A stretch of DNA of 64,000 nt from Pelagibacterium xiamenense (GTDB lineage Bacteria > Pseudomonadota > Alphaproteobacteria > Rhizobiales > Devosiaceae), in NCBI RefSeq assembly GCF_021166475.1, contig NZ_JAJOYS010000001.1:1302001-1366000 (forward strand), read 5' to 3'. Each line of letters starts with the position of its first letter. Position 1 is the first letter of the stretch. Both the position numbers and the translations under genes were made by a program. This document shows, in pieces, positions 16,836 to 26,082 of this stretch. The notes under the pieces are model-generated. The model saw only the letters and a program-made list of their open reading frames with translations. It was not told where the DNA came from and made no database searches.

Positions 16836-17408
16836 TCACTTGAGCCGTTCGATCTTGCCGGCGGCCTCGTCGATAAGCTGCGCGACGGCGAAGATTGTAT
16901 CTTCCGTAACGCCTTCGCGCGACAGCCGGCCGCGGATGGCGCTCCTGAGGTTGCCGATCGCGCGCCGGACGGGGGCGGCATCGACGCGCTCCGTGCGCTC
17001 TGCCAGCATCGAAAGCCGGTCCATGAGGGCGCCCAGTTGCTCGGCTTCTTCGGCAAGCACGGCTTTGCCCGCCTCGGTCGCCGCGAACGTCTTCCGCGCT
17101 CCGGAAGTCTCCGCCTCCTCGGCGTGGCCCATATCCGCAAGCAGGGTGAGGGTGGGATAGACCATGCCCGGGCTTGGCGCGTAGGCGCCGTTGGTGCGCT
17201 CCTCGATGTCGCGGATCAGTTCATAGCCGTGCCGCGGCGCTTCTGCGATCAGCGAAAGCAGCACCAGCTGCAGTTCTTTTGCGTCAAAGATCTTGCCTCT
17301 GCGCCGGCCCATGCCGGACCGTGGGTCGCCGTCGCCCCGTCCCTCGTGATGCAGCCCCCGGCGCGGCCTGCGATGATGCGGATCGCGTCCATATTCGTCG
17401 AATGCCAT
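16836..17408 (-). CDS. PadR-family regulator, YqjI-like with His-rich N-terminus
   Basis: A 190-residue regulator. Residues about 1-40 are rich in His, Arg and Gly (DPHHRRPRRGLHHEGRG). Residues about 42-115 are the PadR winged helix (LQLVLLSLIAEAPRHGYELIRDIEERTNGAYAPSPGMVYPTLTLLADMGH), and a helical dimerisation tail follows. The same layout occurs in E. coli YqjI, a nickel- and iron-responsive repressor of a ferric reductase gene. Metal sensing is therefore a reasonable inference, though this extension has fewer His and no Cys compared with YqjI. A perfect 16-bp palindrome lies 28 bp upstream of its start. Confidence 0.88.
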   Translation of the reverse strand: MAFDEYGRDPHHRRPRRGLHHEGRGDGDPRSGMGRRRGKIFDAKELQLVLLSLIAEAPRHGYELIRDIEERTNGAYAPSPGMVYPTLTLLADMGHAEEAETSGARKTFAATEAGKAVLAEEAEQLGALMDRLSMLAERTERVDAAPVRRAIGNLRSAIRGRLSREGVTEDTIFAVAQLIDEAAGKIERLK

Positions 17409-17435
17409 ACGTCAGGCTCCTGGTTTTGGATTATG

Positions 17436-17451
17436 TCAAGATATATCTTGA
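17436..17451. promoter_or_regulatory. Perfect 16-bp palindrome, candidate PadR operator
   Basis: TCAAGATATATCTTGA equals its reverse complement and lies between the PadR start (17408) and the divergent YbaN-like gene (17605). AT-rich palindromes of this kind are typical PadR/YqjI operators. A partial copy (GTCAAG) follows at about 17460. The rest of the gap shows no gene. Confidence 0.6.
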
Positions 17452-17604
17452 AGCAGTTTTGTCAAGTGTCCGCTCGGCGTCGCGGAACCGGCGCTGCTGA
17501 AGGGCACCCTCATCTTTTCTCCAGCCGGTGGGTGCATGACCCGCAGGCATACCTATATTGGGGGAGAGCTTGGGGCGCAGGCATTCGGTTTGGGATTAGC
17601 GGCA

Positions 17605-18105
17605 ATGGACGGCAATGAGAAGGCGGACGAAACCATCCGTCCGGACAGGCACGCCGGAAATGGCCCCGCCACCCGCTCCACGCCTGGCGCCGGTCTGCGG
17701 TATCGCCTCAACCAGAGCCGGCGTGCGATTTTTCTGCTGCTGGGCCTCCTCATGGTCGCGCTCGGCATAATCGGCGCATTTCTCCCGGTTATGCCCTCGA
17801 CCATATTTCTCATCCTCGCCGCCTGGTTTTTCGGCCGCTCCTCGCCGCGGCTCGAGCGCTGGCTGCTCGAGCATCCCCGCTTCGGCCCAACATTGCGCGT
17901 CTGGCAGGAGCAGGGCGCGGTGCCGCGCCGCGCGAAGGTCCTCGCCTGTCTCGGCATCGCGCTTGGCTATGTGCTCTTTTTCATAGGCGCGCAGCCCGAT
18001 GTCATCATGGGTGTCATCGTCGCCATCGTCATGGCCGGCTGTGCGCTGTACGTCATAAGCCGTCCGGCCCCGCGCACGGGGGAATCCTCAAGCGCAAAGA
18101 CCTGA
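17605..18105 (+). CDS. YbaN-like (DUF454) inner-membrane protein
   Basis: A protein of about 166 residues from ATG 17605; an earlier ATG at 17536 would add 23 residues, and the choice is uncertain. After a charged 40-residue N-terminal stretch come DUF454 signatures: LLGLLMVALGIIGAFLPVMPSTIFLILAAWFFGRSSPRLERWLLEHPRFGP, then PRRAKVLACLGIALGYVLFFIG and a third hydrophobic segment. Three or four membrane helices are expected. YbaN-family function is unclear, although relatives sit near iron-regulated genes in other proteobacteria. Divergence from the YqjI-like regulator across one palindrome suggests metal-linked control here. Confidence 0.85.
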   Translation: MDGNEKADETIRPDRHAGNGPATRSTPGAGLRYRLNQSRRAIFLLLGLLMVALGIIGAFLPVMPSTIFLILAAWFFGRSSPRLERWLLEHPRFGPTLRVWQEQGAVPRRAKVLACLGIALGYVLFFIGAQPDVIMGVIVAIVMAGCALYVISRPAPRTGESSSAKT

Positions 18106-18143
18106 CCGCCCCACGATTTTGCCATTGTCGTCAGCGTGGAAAT

Positions 18144-19433
18144 CTAGGCCAATCGCTCGACCCTGTAGGCCTCGTCCTGTGCCTCCGGATCCCACAATTG
18201 CACCTGGTTCCGCCCGGCGCGCTTGGCAAAATAAAGCGCCGTATCCGCCTGCGTTTGCAGTTCCTCGGCCGTAAGCGCACCTCCGCGCGTGCTTCCCACG
18301 GCCACACCGACACTCAACGTGACAACCGCCGAAACGCGCGACCCGGGATTGGGAAGCTTCGCCGCCATGACGCGACGACGGATGCGCTCCGCCGTAGCCA
18401 TCGCCTCGGTTTCGGTCACCCCGGGCAGCAGCACGAGGAACTCCTCCCCGCCATACCGCGCGACGCTATCCAGGTCCGCTCGGACACTCCCCTCGATGAT
18501 CTTCGCCACATCGGCAAGACACCTGTCGCCTTCCAAATGACCCAGATGGTCGTTGAGCGCCTTGAAGTCGTCGATGTCGCACATGAGCAGCGCAACGCGA
18601 TCGCCCTGTCGCCACAGCGCATCGAGCTTTTCGCGCATCCAGTGCCGGTTCGCGACACCGGTCAAAGCGTCGATCTTGGCGATCTGCTCGAGGCGCCGGT
18701 TCGACTCGGCGAGTTCGAACATGTTCCGCCGGTCGCGCAATTCGAGCAGGAATGATTTCTGCGCAAGAACCGTCATCGTCCGGCGCGCAACCACCGTGGC
18801 GCCGACGCCAGACGCGAAAAAGAAAAAGCCCGACAGTGTGCTTTTGATCTCTATGCCCGGAATCTGGAGTTGGAACGCCAGGTATAGGCAAAGCGCCGCA
18901 AGTGCGAGGCCTTTGGTCATCAAGTACGGGACATTGAAAATAATAATCCCCGTAACCGCCACGAAGAGCATAATGTTGAGATAACGCTCGGTCAGTGCTT
19001 CGCCTGCGGCGACTGCGACCAGGCATACCGATAGGAGAATAAGCAGCATGCCTGCGGCGAGCACACTATCCAGGACCAACTCCGGAAATGGCTTGCGCCA
19101 GACCAGAGCAACCCCGATAGCCGCGGGAAAAATGAGCGCGCCGGGAGCCAGCATCGCAACCGCAACATCGTATGGAAGCAAAACCATGTTGAGGAGCAGC
19201 GTCACAAGGTTCAGCACGGCGACCCAGATCATCCAGGAGCGTATGACCTTGGTGGTCTGGCGCGAGGAGCGTTTGCGAAAAGCCTGCGCAAGTTTGCCTT
19301 TGAGCCAGATATCGCGCGTTCGGCCGGACAGCAGGCGTTCGGCTTCGGCCATAAGTTCAGGATCTTTGATGAAGTGATCCAGAATAGCCGTTCCCTGGCC
19401 GGCAAGGGACGGCCGAACCTTTGAATCGGTCAT
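18144..19433 (-). CDS. Membrane-anchored GGDEF diguanylate cyclase
   Basis: A 429-residue protein with about five to six membrane helices in residues 65-225, a short coiled linker (ELRDRRNMFELAESNRRLEQIA) and a GGDEF domain from about 254. The active site motif is GGEEF at 328-332, with DALTGVANRHWM and CDIDDFKALND upstream. It should make cyclic di-GMP from two GTP. The position of the inhibitory I-site reads ADLD instead of RxxD, so product inhibition is probably reduced. The N-terminal 60 residues are cytoplasmic and of unknown function. Stands alone; the 296-bp gap on its upstream side shows no gene. Confidence 0.92.
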   Translation of the reverse strand: MTDSKVRPSLAGQGTAILDHFIKDPELMAEAERLLSGRTRDIWLKGKLAQAFRKRSSRQTTKVIRSWMIWVAVLNLVTLLLNMVLLPYDVAVAMLAPGALIFPAAIGVALVWRKPFPELVLDSVLAAGMLLILLSVCLVAVAAGEALTERYLNIMLFVAVTGIIIFNVPYLMTKGLALAALCLYLAFQLQIPGIEIKSTLSGFFFFASGVGATVVARRTMTVLAQKSFLLELRDRRNMFELAESNRRLEQIAKIDALTGVANRHWMREKLDALWRQGDRVALLMCDIDDFKALNDHLGHLEGDRCLADVAKIIEGSVRADLDSVARYGGEEFLVLLPGVTETEAMATAERIRRRVMAAKLPNPGSRVSAVVTLSVGVAVGSTRGGALTAEELQTQADTALYFAKRAGRNQVQLWDPEAQDEAYRVERLA

Positions 19434-19729
19434 AGCTCACCTCGGCCCGAAGAATGGCGATATATCATCGGCAGTTTTTTCAGTCGGTCCTCTTCCCGCG
19501 ACGGCACAGGCAGCCCTCCTTGGCGCCCTGTCAATTCACCAGCATAAATGACAAATCCTACCGATCACTGAAGCCGGGCGGCGCATTTGCTTGTTTCGGG
19601 GCAAACCGCTTGGGGCCTTTGTGCAATTCCCTGGCTCGCACACGGCCGCTGCCACCGTCTTGAAAAGCCCTGCGAACTCTATATTGAGAGCGGAAAAGCC
19701 CGCGCCCTTTCGACTGAGGAAGCCCCTGA

Positions 19730-20638
19730 ATGATCCTGTTCGGCACCAACCCGATCGCCTGGTCCAACGACGATGACTGGAGCATCGGCGACCATCTCTC
19801 GCTCGACGACTGCCTGTCCGACTGCCGGACGATCGGTTTTGACGGGATTGAAAAAGGCCACAAGATGCCGGGCGAGGGCGAAGCCCTCAAGGCGGCGCTG
19901 GGAGCTTACGGGTTACGCTTCGTCGGTGGATGGCATTCGACCAATATCCTGGTCAACGACATCGAAACCGAAAAGAAGAACCTTCAGGCCTTTATCGACA
20001 TGCTCAAGGCCGCGGGTGGCGATCACATCAACGCCTGCGAATGCTCCAACACAGTTCATGGCAACGACAAGGTTGCGGTCAACGACCGGCCCGTCATGAC
20101 CGATGCGGAGTGGGACCGGTTCTCGCAAGGGTATGAGGCGCTCTCGGAATACGCGCAGCGCCAGGGCGTGACCATGGGCTACCACCACCACATGGGCTCG
20201 ATCATCGAGAGCGGCGAGGATATCGACCGGTTCATGCAGATGGCCGGTCCGCACACCCGTCTGTTGCTCGATACCGGCCACGCCTATTTCGGCGGTGCCG
20301 ATCCGGCAGAGATCGCCCGCAAATACATGGACCGTGTCACGCACATCCACTGCAAGAACATCCGCCCCGACGTCATGCGTGAGGTGCGCGACCAGAACCT
20401 GTCGTTCCTCGAAGGCGTCCGTCGCGGAGCGTTCACTGTGCCCGGTGACGAGGAGGGCTGCGTCGAATTCGAACCGGTGCTCCAGATTGCCGCCGAGAAC
20501 GGATATTCCGGGTGGGTCGTGATCGAGGCCGAGCAGGACAGCGCCGTGCGCGACCCGATGCACTACCAGTCGATGGGCCTGCGCACGCTCAAGGATATCG
20601 CAAGGCGCGTCGGGCTGGGCGAGCCGGTGTCGGCCTAG
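19730..20638 (+). CDS. iolE: myo-Inosose-2 dehydratase-like protein (IolE)
   Basis: A 302-residue TIM-barrel sugar isomerase-fold protein starting [16 protein letters not shown]. This start pattern, with [54 protein letters not shown] and the C-terminal VVIEAEQD, is characteristic of IolE. That enzyme dehydrates 2-keto-myo-inositol to 3D-trihydroxycyclohexane-1,2-dione, using a divalent metal. No other iol gene is in the window, so it would work with an inositol pathway encoded elsewhere or on a related cyclitol. Convergent with the CUT1 ATPase gene, overlapping it by four bases. GAGGAAG precedes the start. Confidence 0.9.
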   Translation: MILFGTNPIAWSNDDDWSIGDHLSLDDCLSDCRTIGFDGIEKGHKMPGEGEALKAALGAYGLRFVGGWHSTNILVNDIETEKKNLQAFIDMLKAAGGDHINACECSNTVHGNDKVAVNDRPVMTDAEWDRFSQGYEALSEYAQRQGVTMGYHHHMGSIIESGEDIDRFMQMAGPHTRLLLDTGHAYFGGADPAEIARKYMDRVTHIHCKNIRPDVMREVRDQNLSFLEGVRRGAFTVPGDEEGCVEFEPVLQIAAENGYSGWVVIEAEQDSAVRDPMHYQSMGLRTLKDIARRVGLGEPVSA

Positions 20639-21735
20639 CGGAAAGGCCGGTCGGCAACGGGAATGGCGGTTCCATCCGTTCCGAAGAGGCGCGCGTCCGC
20701 GACGTCGAAGCCTAGCGACAAGGTAACTCCATTGCTCAACTCAGCGCTCCCGGGCAGGGCGGCGACAAGTTGCTCGCCGGAGTTGAGGGCGAAATTTGCG
20801 ATCGTTTCATTGCCGAGGTGCTCGACAAGGAGGACCTTGCCGGTGATGCCCCCGACCTCTGAGTGGGCGAGCAAATGCGGGCGCAGGCCCAAAGTTATGC
20901 TGTCTCCGCCCCTGATGCCCCTCGCGCTCGCAACGGGAATGCGCGTGCTCGGGACATCCGAACTGGCGACTGTGACCGTTCGTTCATCGACCGCCTCAAC
21001 CGTCACCGGAAGCAGGTTCATCTGAGGCGACCCGATGAAACCGGCGACGAAAAGATTGGCGGGGTAATTGTAAAGCTCCAGCGGCGAGCCGATCTGCTGC
21101 ACGACCCCGGCGTTGAGCACGACGATCTTGTCTGCGAGCGTCATCGCTTCGACCTGATCGTGCGTCACGTAGATCATGGTGGCATCGAGCTGCTGGTGCA
21201 GCTTGGAAATCTCCATGCGCATCGAACCGCGCAAGGCGGCATCGAGGTTCGAAAGCGGCTCGTCGAACAAGAAGACGTCGGGATTTCGCACAATCGCGCG
21301 GCCGATCGCGACGCGTTGGCGCTGCCCACCCGAGAGCTGGGCGGGGCGCCGATCGAGCAGGTTTTCCATCTGCAGAATGCGCGCGGCCTCGCGGATTTTC
21401 GCGTCGCGCTCATCCTTGGGTGTCTTGTTGAGCCTCAGACCGAACCCGACATTATCGTAGACAGTCATGTGCGGATAAAGCGCATAGGACTGGAACACCA
21501 TAGCGACGCCGCGATCGCGCGGCTGGACCGTGTTGACGCGCTTGTCGCCGATGAAAAGGTCACCGTCAGTGATGTCCTCGAGCCCGGCGATCATGCGCAA
21601 GAGCGTCGATTTCCCGCAGCCTGACGGCCCCACGAAGACGACGAATTCGCCGTGTTCGATGGAGAGGTCGACACCTTTGATGACCTCGACATTGCCGTAG
21701 CTTTTGCGGATATCCTTGAATTCCAGACCGGCCAT
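20635..21735 (-). CDS. CUT1 sugar ABC transporter ATPase (MalK/UgpC-type)
   Basis: A 366-residue ATPase with Walker [19 protein letters not shown], signature [19 protein letters not shown], Walker [13 protein letters not shown] and the H-loop [15 protein letters not shown]-terminal TOBE/MalK regulatory domain (about 240-360) follows. It powers the permeases at 22773-24739. Last gene of a LacI-headed operon (LacI, binding protein, two permeases, glycosidase, ATPase). Confidence 0.95.
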   Translation of the reverse strand: MAGLEFKDIRKSYGNVEVIKGVDLSIEHGEFVVFVGPSGCGKSTLLRMIAGLEDITDGDLFIGDKRVNTVQPRDRGVAMVFQSYALYPHMTVYDNVGFGLRLNKTPKDERDAKIREAARILQMENLLDRRPAQLSGGQRQRVAIGRAIVRNPDVFLFDEPLSNLDAALRGSMRMEISKLHQQLDATMIYVTHDQVEAMTLADKIVVLNAGVVQQIGSPLELYNYPANLFVAGFIGSPQMNLLPVTVEAVDERTVTVASSDVPSTRIPVASARGIRGGDSITLGLRPHLLAHSEVGGITGKVLLVEHLGNETIANFALNSGEQLVAALPGSAELSNGVTLSLGFDVADARLFGTDGTAIPVADRPFR

Positions 21736-21744
21736 CGTCTCCTC

Positions 21745-22740
21745 CTAGATGTCGGCGCCAGCCGCTACCCGTTCAGGGTGGGCGTGAAGATATCCCTGTT
21801 CGTCGACCGAAACCGGGATGGGATCGGATACCCTGCCGACGAACGGTTCGTTCTCACGGGTATGGATGAACCCCATGAGGAAAAGGGCGCCATCCTTTTC
21901 AACGATTTTGCCGGCGTAGCGCCGACACGGATACGCGCCGTCGAGAAACGCGCCGGGCGCAACCTCCCAGGGGCCGAGCGGGTCATCGGCAATGAGGTAG
22001 TGGGTCCCGGTAACGGGCGCCTGTGGGTTGAGGGCTTTGTAGGCTTCGGACCAGTGTTCGGCCGCGGTGCAGAAGATACAGTACCATTTGCCATTGTGCT
22101 CGAAGACCTGGGGGACTTCCATCTGCCCGAACGTCCCGCCGCGATAGACCGGGGGCTGCAGGGTCCAGTCATAAAGATCGGGCGACGTGGCAAAGCCGAT
22201 CGATCCGCCCGCGTTCGGCTCGTCGGTACCGGGTACGCGCGCGGTGAAAAACATTAGCCAGCCTGCGCCGTTGGGATTGCGTATGACCCAAGGGTCCCGC
22301 ATGGCGCGGTCGTGCCAATGGCCAGGCGTATATTCCTCGTAGTCGGGGCCGGAAATATCGAGGGCCAGTCCGTCGCCGACGCGCTCCCAGGAATGCATGT
22401 CGGTCGAGGTGGCATGCCCGATGCGCTGGTGCATGCCCTCTTGGGCGTGCGGCGTGCCGGTATAAAAGAGATGCCAGACGCCATCGTCGCCCTGGACCAC
22501 GGAACCGGTCCAAGTGGTCCAGTCGTCGAACGCAGGACCTTTCGAGGGAGCAAAACACGTGCCCTTGTAGTCCCAATTGACAAGGTCGGTGCTGATCGCA
22601 TGGCCTTGGGTGACGTTGCGGTGGCGCAGTTCGGGATCGCCGAGCGACGCGTCGGCCTTGAGGAAATAGATGTGCCAGTCCGGGCCGTTCCTGGCGAGCC
22701 AGAAGTCCCAGATCCAGTGATTGTCGAGAGCAAGGGCCAT
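21745..22740 (-). CDS. GH32/GH43-like five-bladed propeller glycosidase
   Basis: A 331-residue protein starting MALALDNHWIWDFWLARNG at ATG 22740, with no signal peptide. Signatures are WHIYFLKADASLGDPELRHRN, HAISTDLVNWDYKGT, the DPW motif (RAMRDPWVIRN), and MEVPQVFEHNGKWYCIF, where E in EVPQ fits the general acid position. The fold matches the beta-fructosidase/arabinanase superfamily. The aromatic WIWDFW replaces the usual WMNDPNG of true GH32, so substrate specificity is open. It lies between the permease and ATPase genes and should act in the cytoplasm on the imported sugar. Confidence 0.82.
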   Translation of the reverse strand: MALALDNHWIWDFWLARNGPDWHIYFLKADASLGDPELRHRNVTQGHAISTDLVNWDYKGTCFAPSKGPAFDDWTTWTGSVVQGDDGVWHLFYTGTPHAQEGMHQRIGHATSTDMHSWERVGDGLALDISGPDYEEYTPGHWHDRAMRDPWVIRNPNGAGWLMFFTARVPGTDEPNAGGSIGFATSPDLYDWTLQPPVYRGGTFGQMEVPQVFEHNGKWYCIFCTAAEHWSEAYKALNPQAPVTGTHYLIADDPLGPWEVAPGAFLDGAYPCRRYAGKIVEKDGALFLMGFIHTRENEPFVGRVSDPIPVSVDEQGYLHAHPERVAAGADI

Positions 22741-22772
22741 TTGTAGTCGTCTTTCTTGTCGTGGTTCTCGGG

Positions 22773-23651
22773 TCAGCCCTTGATGCCCGTCGAGGCAATC
22801 GAGGCGATGAAGGCGCGCTGGAGCACGAGGTAGAAAACCAGCACCGGAATGGTGATCATCGAGAGATATGCCATCACTTCCCCCCACGCCGTATTGAGCT
22901 GGAAGAAGTACTGCAGGCCGACCATCACAGGGCGGAACTGCTCGGATTGCGTGACCATGAGAGGCCAGAGATACTGGTTGTACATGATGAGGAATTTGAG
23001 GATCGCTGCGGTCGCGAACACCGGACCGGCGATTGGCACGATCACGAGGCGATAGACCTCGAACCAGGTCGCACCATCGAGCCGGGCCGCCTCGATCAGT
23101 TCCTTGGGTAAGTCTTTGAAATACTGAACGAAGAGAAAAATCGTTAGCGCATCGGCAAGGAACGGCACGATCTGCACGTGGTAAGTGTTGAGCCAGCCCC
23201 ACTGAAGCCCCTCCGCGCCAATCCAGGGCAGCGAGTTGACGACCATCAGCATAGGAATGGCGATGGTTTCGAACGGAATGATGAGGGTCGCGATGATGAC
23301 CGAAAGCACGATGTTCTTGCCGCGGAACTCGAGATAGGCAAACGCGAACGCGGCCAGCGAGCACAGGAAGAGCGAGATCACGACGGTAACGACCGTGATG
23401 AACACCGAGTTGAAGATGAAGAGCCCGACGGGCGCGCGGTCGAATGCAGCGAAATAGTTGCCAACCGAGATGTCGCCCACCGGCAGGAATGCGGCGAAAG
23501 ACGAGGTGTCGCTCAAAAGCTGCCTGTCGGGCTTGAGCGACGACACGACCATGAACAGGATCGGCAGAACGAAGATCAGCGCGACGGCCACGAGCAGGGC
23601 GTAGCGGCCTGTCAGTTTCAATGCGTGATTGGTTTCGGTAACGGCAGCCAT
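22773..23651 (-). CDS. CUT1 sugar ABC transporter permease (MalG-type)
   Basis: A 292-residue inner-membrane permease with six predicted segments. The EAA loop is visible as ELIEAARLDGATWFEVYRLVIVPIAGP, followed by LKFLIMYNQYLWPLM. The C-terminus RAFIASIASTGIKG is typical of the family. It pairs with the MalF-type permease, whose stop codon adjoins its start (23651). Confidence 0.94.
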   Translation of the reverse strand: MAAVTETNHALKLTGRYALLVAVALIFVLPILFMVVSSLKPDRQLLSDTSSFAAFLPVGDISVGNYFAAFDRAPVGLFIFNSVFITVVTVVISLFLCSLAAFAFAYLEFRGKNIVLSVIIATLIIPFETIAIPMLMVVNSLPWIGAEGLQWGWLNTYHVQIVPFLADALTIFLFVQYFKDLPKELIEAARLDGATWFEVYRLVIVPIAGPVFATAAILKFLIMYNQYLWPLMVTQSEQFRPVMVGLQYFFQLNTAWGEVMAYLSMITIPVLVFYLVLQRAFIASIASTGIKG

Positions 23652-24739
23652 TATGTGCGCTCCCGGGTGAGATAGCGTTGGGTGATCGAAATCGCGAGGA
23701 CGATCAGGAACAGGATCACCGAGATCGCCGAACCGCCTGCGATGTTCTGCTGCTCGTAGCCGCGTTGAACGGCTTGGAAGACGAGCACCTGTGTGGAATC
23801 CACCGGTCCGCCGTCGGTCATCACGTCAACCTGCGCGAACAGTGCAAAGGCCTGCATCGTGATGACGACGAGGATCAGGACTGCCGTGTTGCGCAGCCCG
23901 GGCCAGGTCACGAAGCGGAATTTCTGCCACGCATTTGCGCCTTCGATTTCCGCGGCCTCGTAGAGCGACACGGGAATGGTCTGCAGACCCGAAAGCCAAA
24001 TGACCATGTGGAAGCCGACGGCCTGCCAGATCGACATGGCGATGATCGCCCATAGCGCAGTATCGGGATTGCCCAGCCAGTCTATCGGCTGAAACAGCCC
24101 GAAACTGAGAAATTCGAGCAGGTTGTTCAAAAGCCCGTTGCGCCCGTCATAGATAAATCGCCAAAGCAGTGAGACGACGACGATCGACACCACGACGGGC
24201 ATGAAATAGATCGTTCGGAAGACGTTTATCCCACGCAGTTTCTGATTGATCATCAACGCCAAAAGAAGCGCGAGAGCGGACTGGACCGGCGCGACGACAG
24301 CGACGAAGATGAGCGTATTGGTCAGCGCCTTCATGAACACGAGATCGCGCGCGAGAACGAGCACGCGGTCATTCCCCCAATTCCAACCGAACCATTCGCG
24401 CATGCCCTCGAGGTGTGGATAGTCGGGGTTATTGCGCGTGTAATCGCGCACCCGGGGGTATTGTAGCGCCCCATCGTCGTCGCGGACCGGGCTTCCGGCT
24501 TCATCGACTTCGGGTGACAAGGTCAGGACGCCGATGCCCAAGAGCTGCTCGAAGTTCCGCATCCCAACGAACTCGGTTGGGTTGGGCGAAATCAGGCGTT
24601 GGTTAGTGAACGAGTAGCCGAACGCCAGAACAAAAGGGGCGACAAGGAAGGTCGCAATCAGGACGACTGCCGGGGCGATCATCAGCCATCCGGCAAGCGG
24701 ATGACGTTGCAGCGATTTCTGTGGGCCAGGGGAACTCAT
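23651..24739 (-). CDS. CUT1 sugar ABC transporter permease (MalF-type) with periplasmic insert
   Basis: A 362-residue permease. I chose ATG 24739 (MSSPGPQKSLQRHP), with AGGA upstream; a longer frame runs into the hairpin region. After the first membrane helix a polar insert of about 70 residues (about 75-145: PEVDEAGSPVRDDDGALQYPRVRDYTRNNP) lies in the periplasm, as in some MalF proteins but not most CUT1 permeases. The EAA loop SLYEAAEIEGANAWQKFRFVTWPGLR contacts the ATPase. Confidence 0.93.
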   Translation of the reverse strand: MSSPGPQKSLQRHPLAGWLMIAPAVVLIATFLVAPFVLAFGYSFTNQRLISPNPTEFVGMRNFEQLLGIGVLTLSPEVDEAGSPVRDDDGALQYPRVRDYTRNNPDYPHLEGMREWFGWNWGNDRVLVLARDLVFMKALTNTLIFVAVVAPVQSALALLLALMINQKLRGINVFRTIYFMPVVVSIVVVSLLWRFIYDGRNGLLNNLLEFLSFGLFQPIDWLGNPDTALWAIIAMSIWQAVGFHMVIWLSGLQTIPVSLYEAAEIEGANAWQKFRFVTWPGLRNTAVLILVVITMQAFALFAQVDVMTDGGPVDSTQVLVFQAVQRGYEQQNIAGGSAISVILFLIVLAISITQRYLTRERT

Positions 24740-24768
24740 AGCGCGAAGTCCTAACGTTCCGGGAAGGC

Positions 24769-24800
24769 GCCAGTCCCGCATGCGGCCATGCGGGACTGGC
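24769..24800 (-). terminator. 14-bp stem-loop after the sugar-binding protein gene (attenuator or mRNA stabiliser)
   Basis: GCCAGTCCCGCATG pairs perfectly with CATGCGGGACTGGC around a 4-base loop. It lies 11 bp after the binding protein stop and before the MalF-type permease start. No T tract follows, so it is more likely a stabilising or partly terminating hairpin that gives excess binding protein over permease. Confidence 0.65.
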
Positions 24801-24810
24801 ACGGGAAGCC

Positions 24811-26079
24811 CTATTGGGCGGTCGCGTACCCGTTGTTCCGCTCGATATCGTCATTGATCGCGTCAGTTGCCGCGTCGAGCGTGTCGATGACGTCGGCACC
24901 GTTTGCGATGTCCGACAGCGCCTTGCGGAACTCGAGCGCCTGGAAGACATAGCCCGGCGTCACCGGACGCAGCATCGCTTGGGCTTCGGACAGCCCGAAG
25001 AAGACCTCGAGCGGTCCGCCTTCGGAATAGTTCTCGGTCATCGCAGCGGCTTCCGCAGTGGCCGGGATCAGGCCGATGCCGTCAGAGAAGGCTGCCAGAT
25101 ACTCGTCCTGGATCGCAAACTCGATGAACGCGCTCGCGCCCTCGGGGTGCTCGGATGTCGAGGATACGCCGAACTGCCAGGAGGCGCCGCCAATCTTCGG
25201 GCCGTTACCGAAATCCGGTGCGGGGAGGAACAATAGATCGTCTCCGACTGCCTCAAGCGTGCGAATACCGAACCAATTGCCATTCCATTGCAGGGCATAG
25301 TCGCCCTCGATGAAGCCGATCTCGCGGTCGGCCATGTCCTGGCTGGTGCCCGGAACCAGTTCGCGGTCGAAAAGCGACTGCCACCATTCGCCGAATGCTA
25401 TGGCTTCGTCCCCATTCAGCACGCCTTCGGCCGTCTGGTAGGTTTCGCGGTCGACAATGCCGCCGCCAAAGCTCCAAAGGAAGGGGGCGAAAGCATAGGG
25501 GTACCATTCGCCCTGGTCGGCCATGCCCAGATCGAGGGCATATTCAAACTCGCCGGAAGCCTGCAGCGTTTCGAGGATGTCGTCGAACTCGTCGCGGGTC
25601 CAGGGCGCGTCGAGCGTGGGGATGCGGATGCCGTGTTCCTCCAGCGTCGAGCGACGCGCATACATGGCAACGGCCGCATCCCACAGGCCGACCGAATAGA
25701 CCTCGCCATTGTATTCACCGATCGCTCCGGGAAGGAAGCCATCGAGCGCGCCTTCGGAAAGCTGCAGCGGCTGCATATAGCCCGCCCATGCCCAGTTCGG
25801 CATAACCGGGCCGTCGACATCGATGATGTCGGGAAGGTTACCCGAAACGGCGGCGGCAACGACAGAGTCGTTGTAGGCCGCCTGCGGGAACTCTTCGAGC
25901 ACGACTGCCCAGTCGTCCTGAGAGGCGTTGAAGTCCTCGATGATCCCGACAAGGATCGAACGTTCAACGTCGTTGCCGGCGCCGTGATACCAAAGGCTCA
26001 ATTCGGTTTGAGCAAATGCGGTGCCGGGTACGGCGAGCGCAATTGCCAATGCGCTGGCTGCGGTTCGAATAGGTTTCAT
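24811..26079 (-). CDS. CUT1 extracellular sugar-binding protein
   Basis: A 422-residue family 1 solute-binding protein. The signal peptide is MKPIRTAASALAIALAVPGTAFAQ, cleaved near residue 24. Visible family features are SLWYHGAGNDVERSILVGIIEDFN, PDIIDVDGPVMPNWAWAGYMQPL and GGASWQFGVSSTSEHPEGASAFIEFA. It is the periplasmic receptor for the permeases downstream. The gene begins 3 bp after the LacI stop, so regulator and transporter are co-transcribed. Ligand unknown; the glycosidase in the operon suggests an oligosaccharide or fructoside/arabinoside. Confidence 0.94.
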   Translation of the reverse strand: MKPIRTAASALAIALAVPGTAFAQTELSLWYHGAGNDVERSILVGIIEDFNASQDDWAVVLEEFPQAAYNDSVVAAAVSGNLPDIIDVDGPVMPNWAWAGYMQPLQLSEGALDGFLPGAIGEYNGEVYSVGLWDAAVAMYARRSTLEEHGIRIPTLDAPWTRDEFDDILETLQASGEFEYALDLGMADQGEWYPYAFAPFLWSFGGGIVDRETYQTAEGVLNGDEAIAFGEWWQSLFDRELVPGTSQDMADREIGFIEGDYALQWNGNWFGIRTLEAVGDDLLFLPAPDFGNGPKIGGASWQFGVSSTSEHPEGASAFIEFAIQDEYLAAFSDGIGLIPATAEAAAMTENYSEGGPLEVFFGLSEAQAMLRPVTPGYVFQALEFRKALSDIANGADVIDTLDAATDAINDDIERNNGYATAQ

Positions 26080-26082
26080 GGT

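Noticed and set aside
15797-17140. 447-codon minus-strand open frame covering the M24 peptidase and part of the PadR gene
   Set aside because: Overlaps two genes with complete family motifs. Long frames on the opposite strand are expected in DNA this GC-rich.
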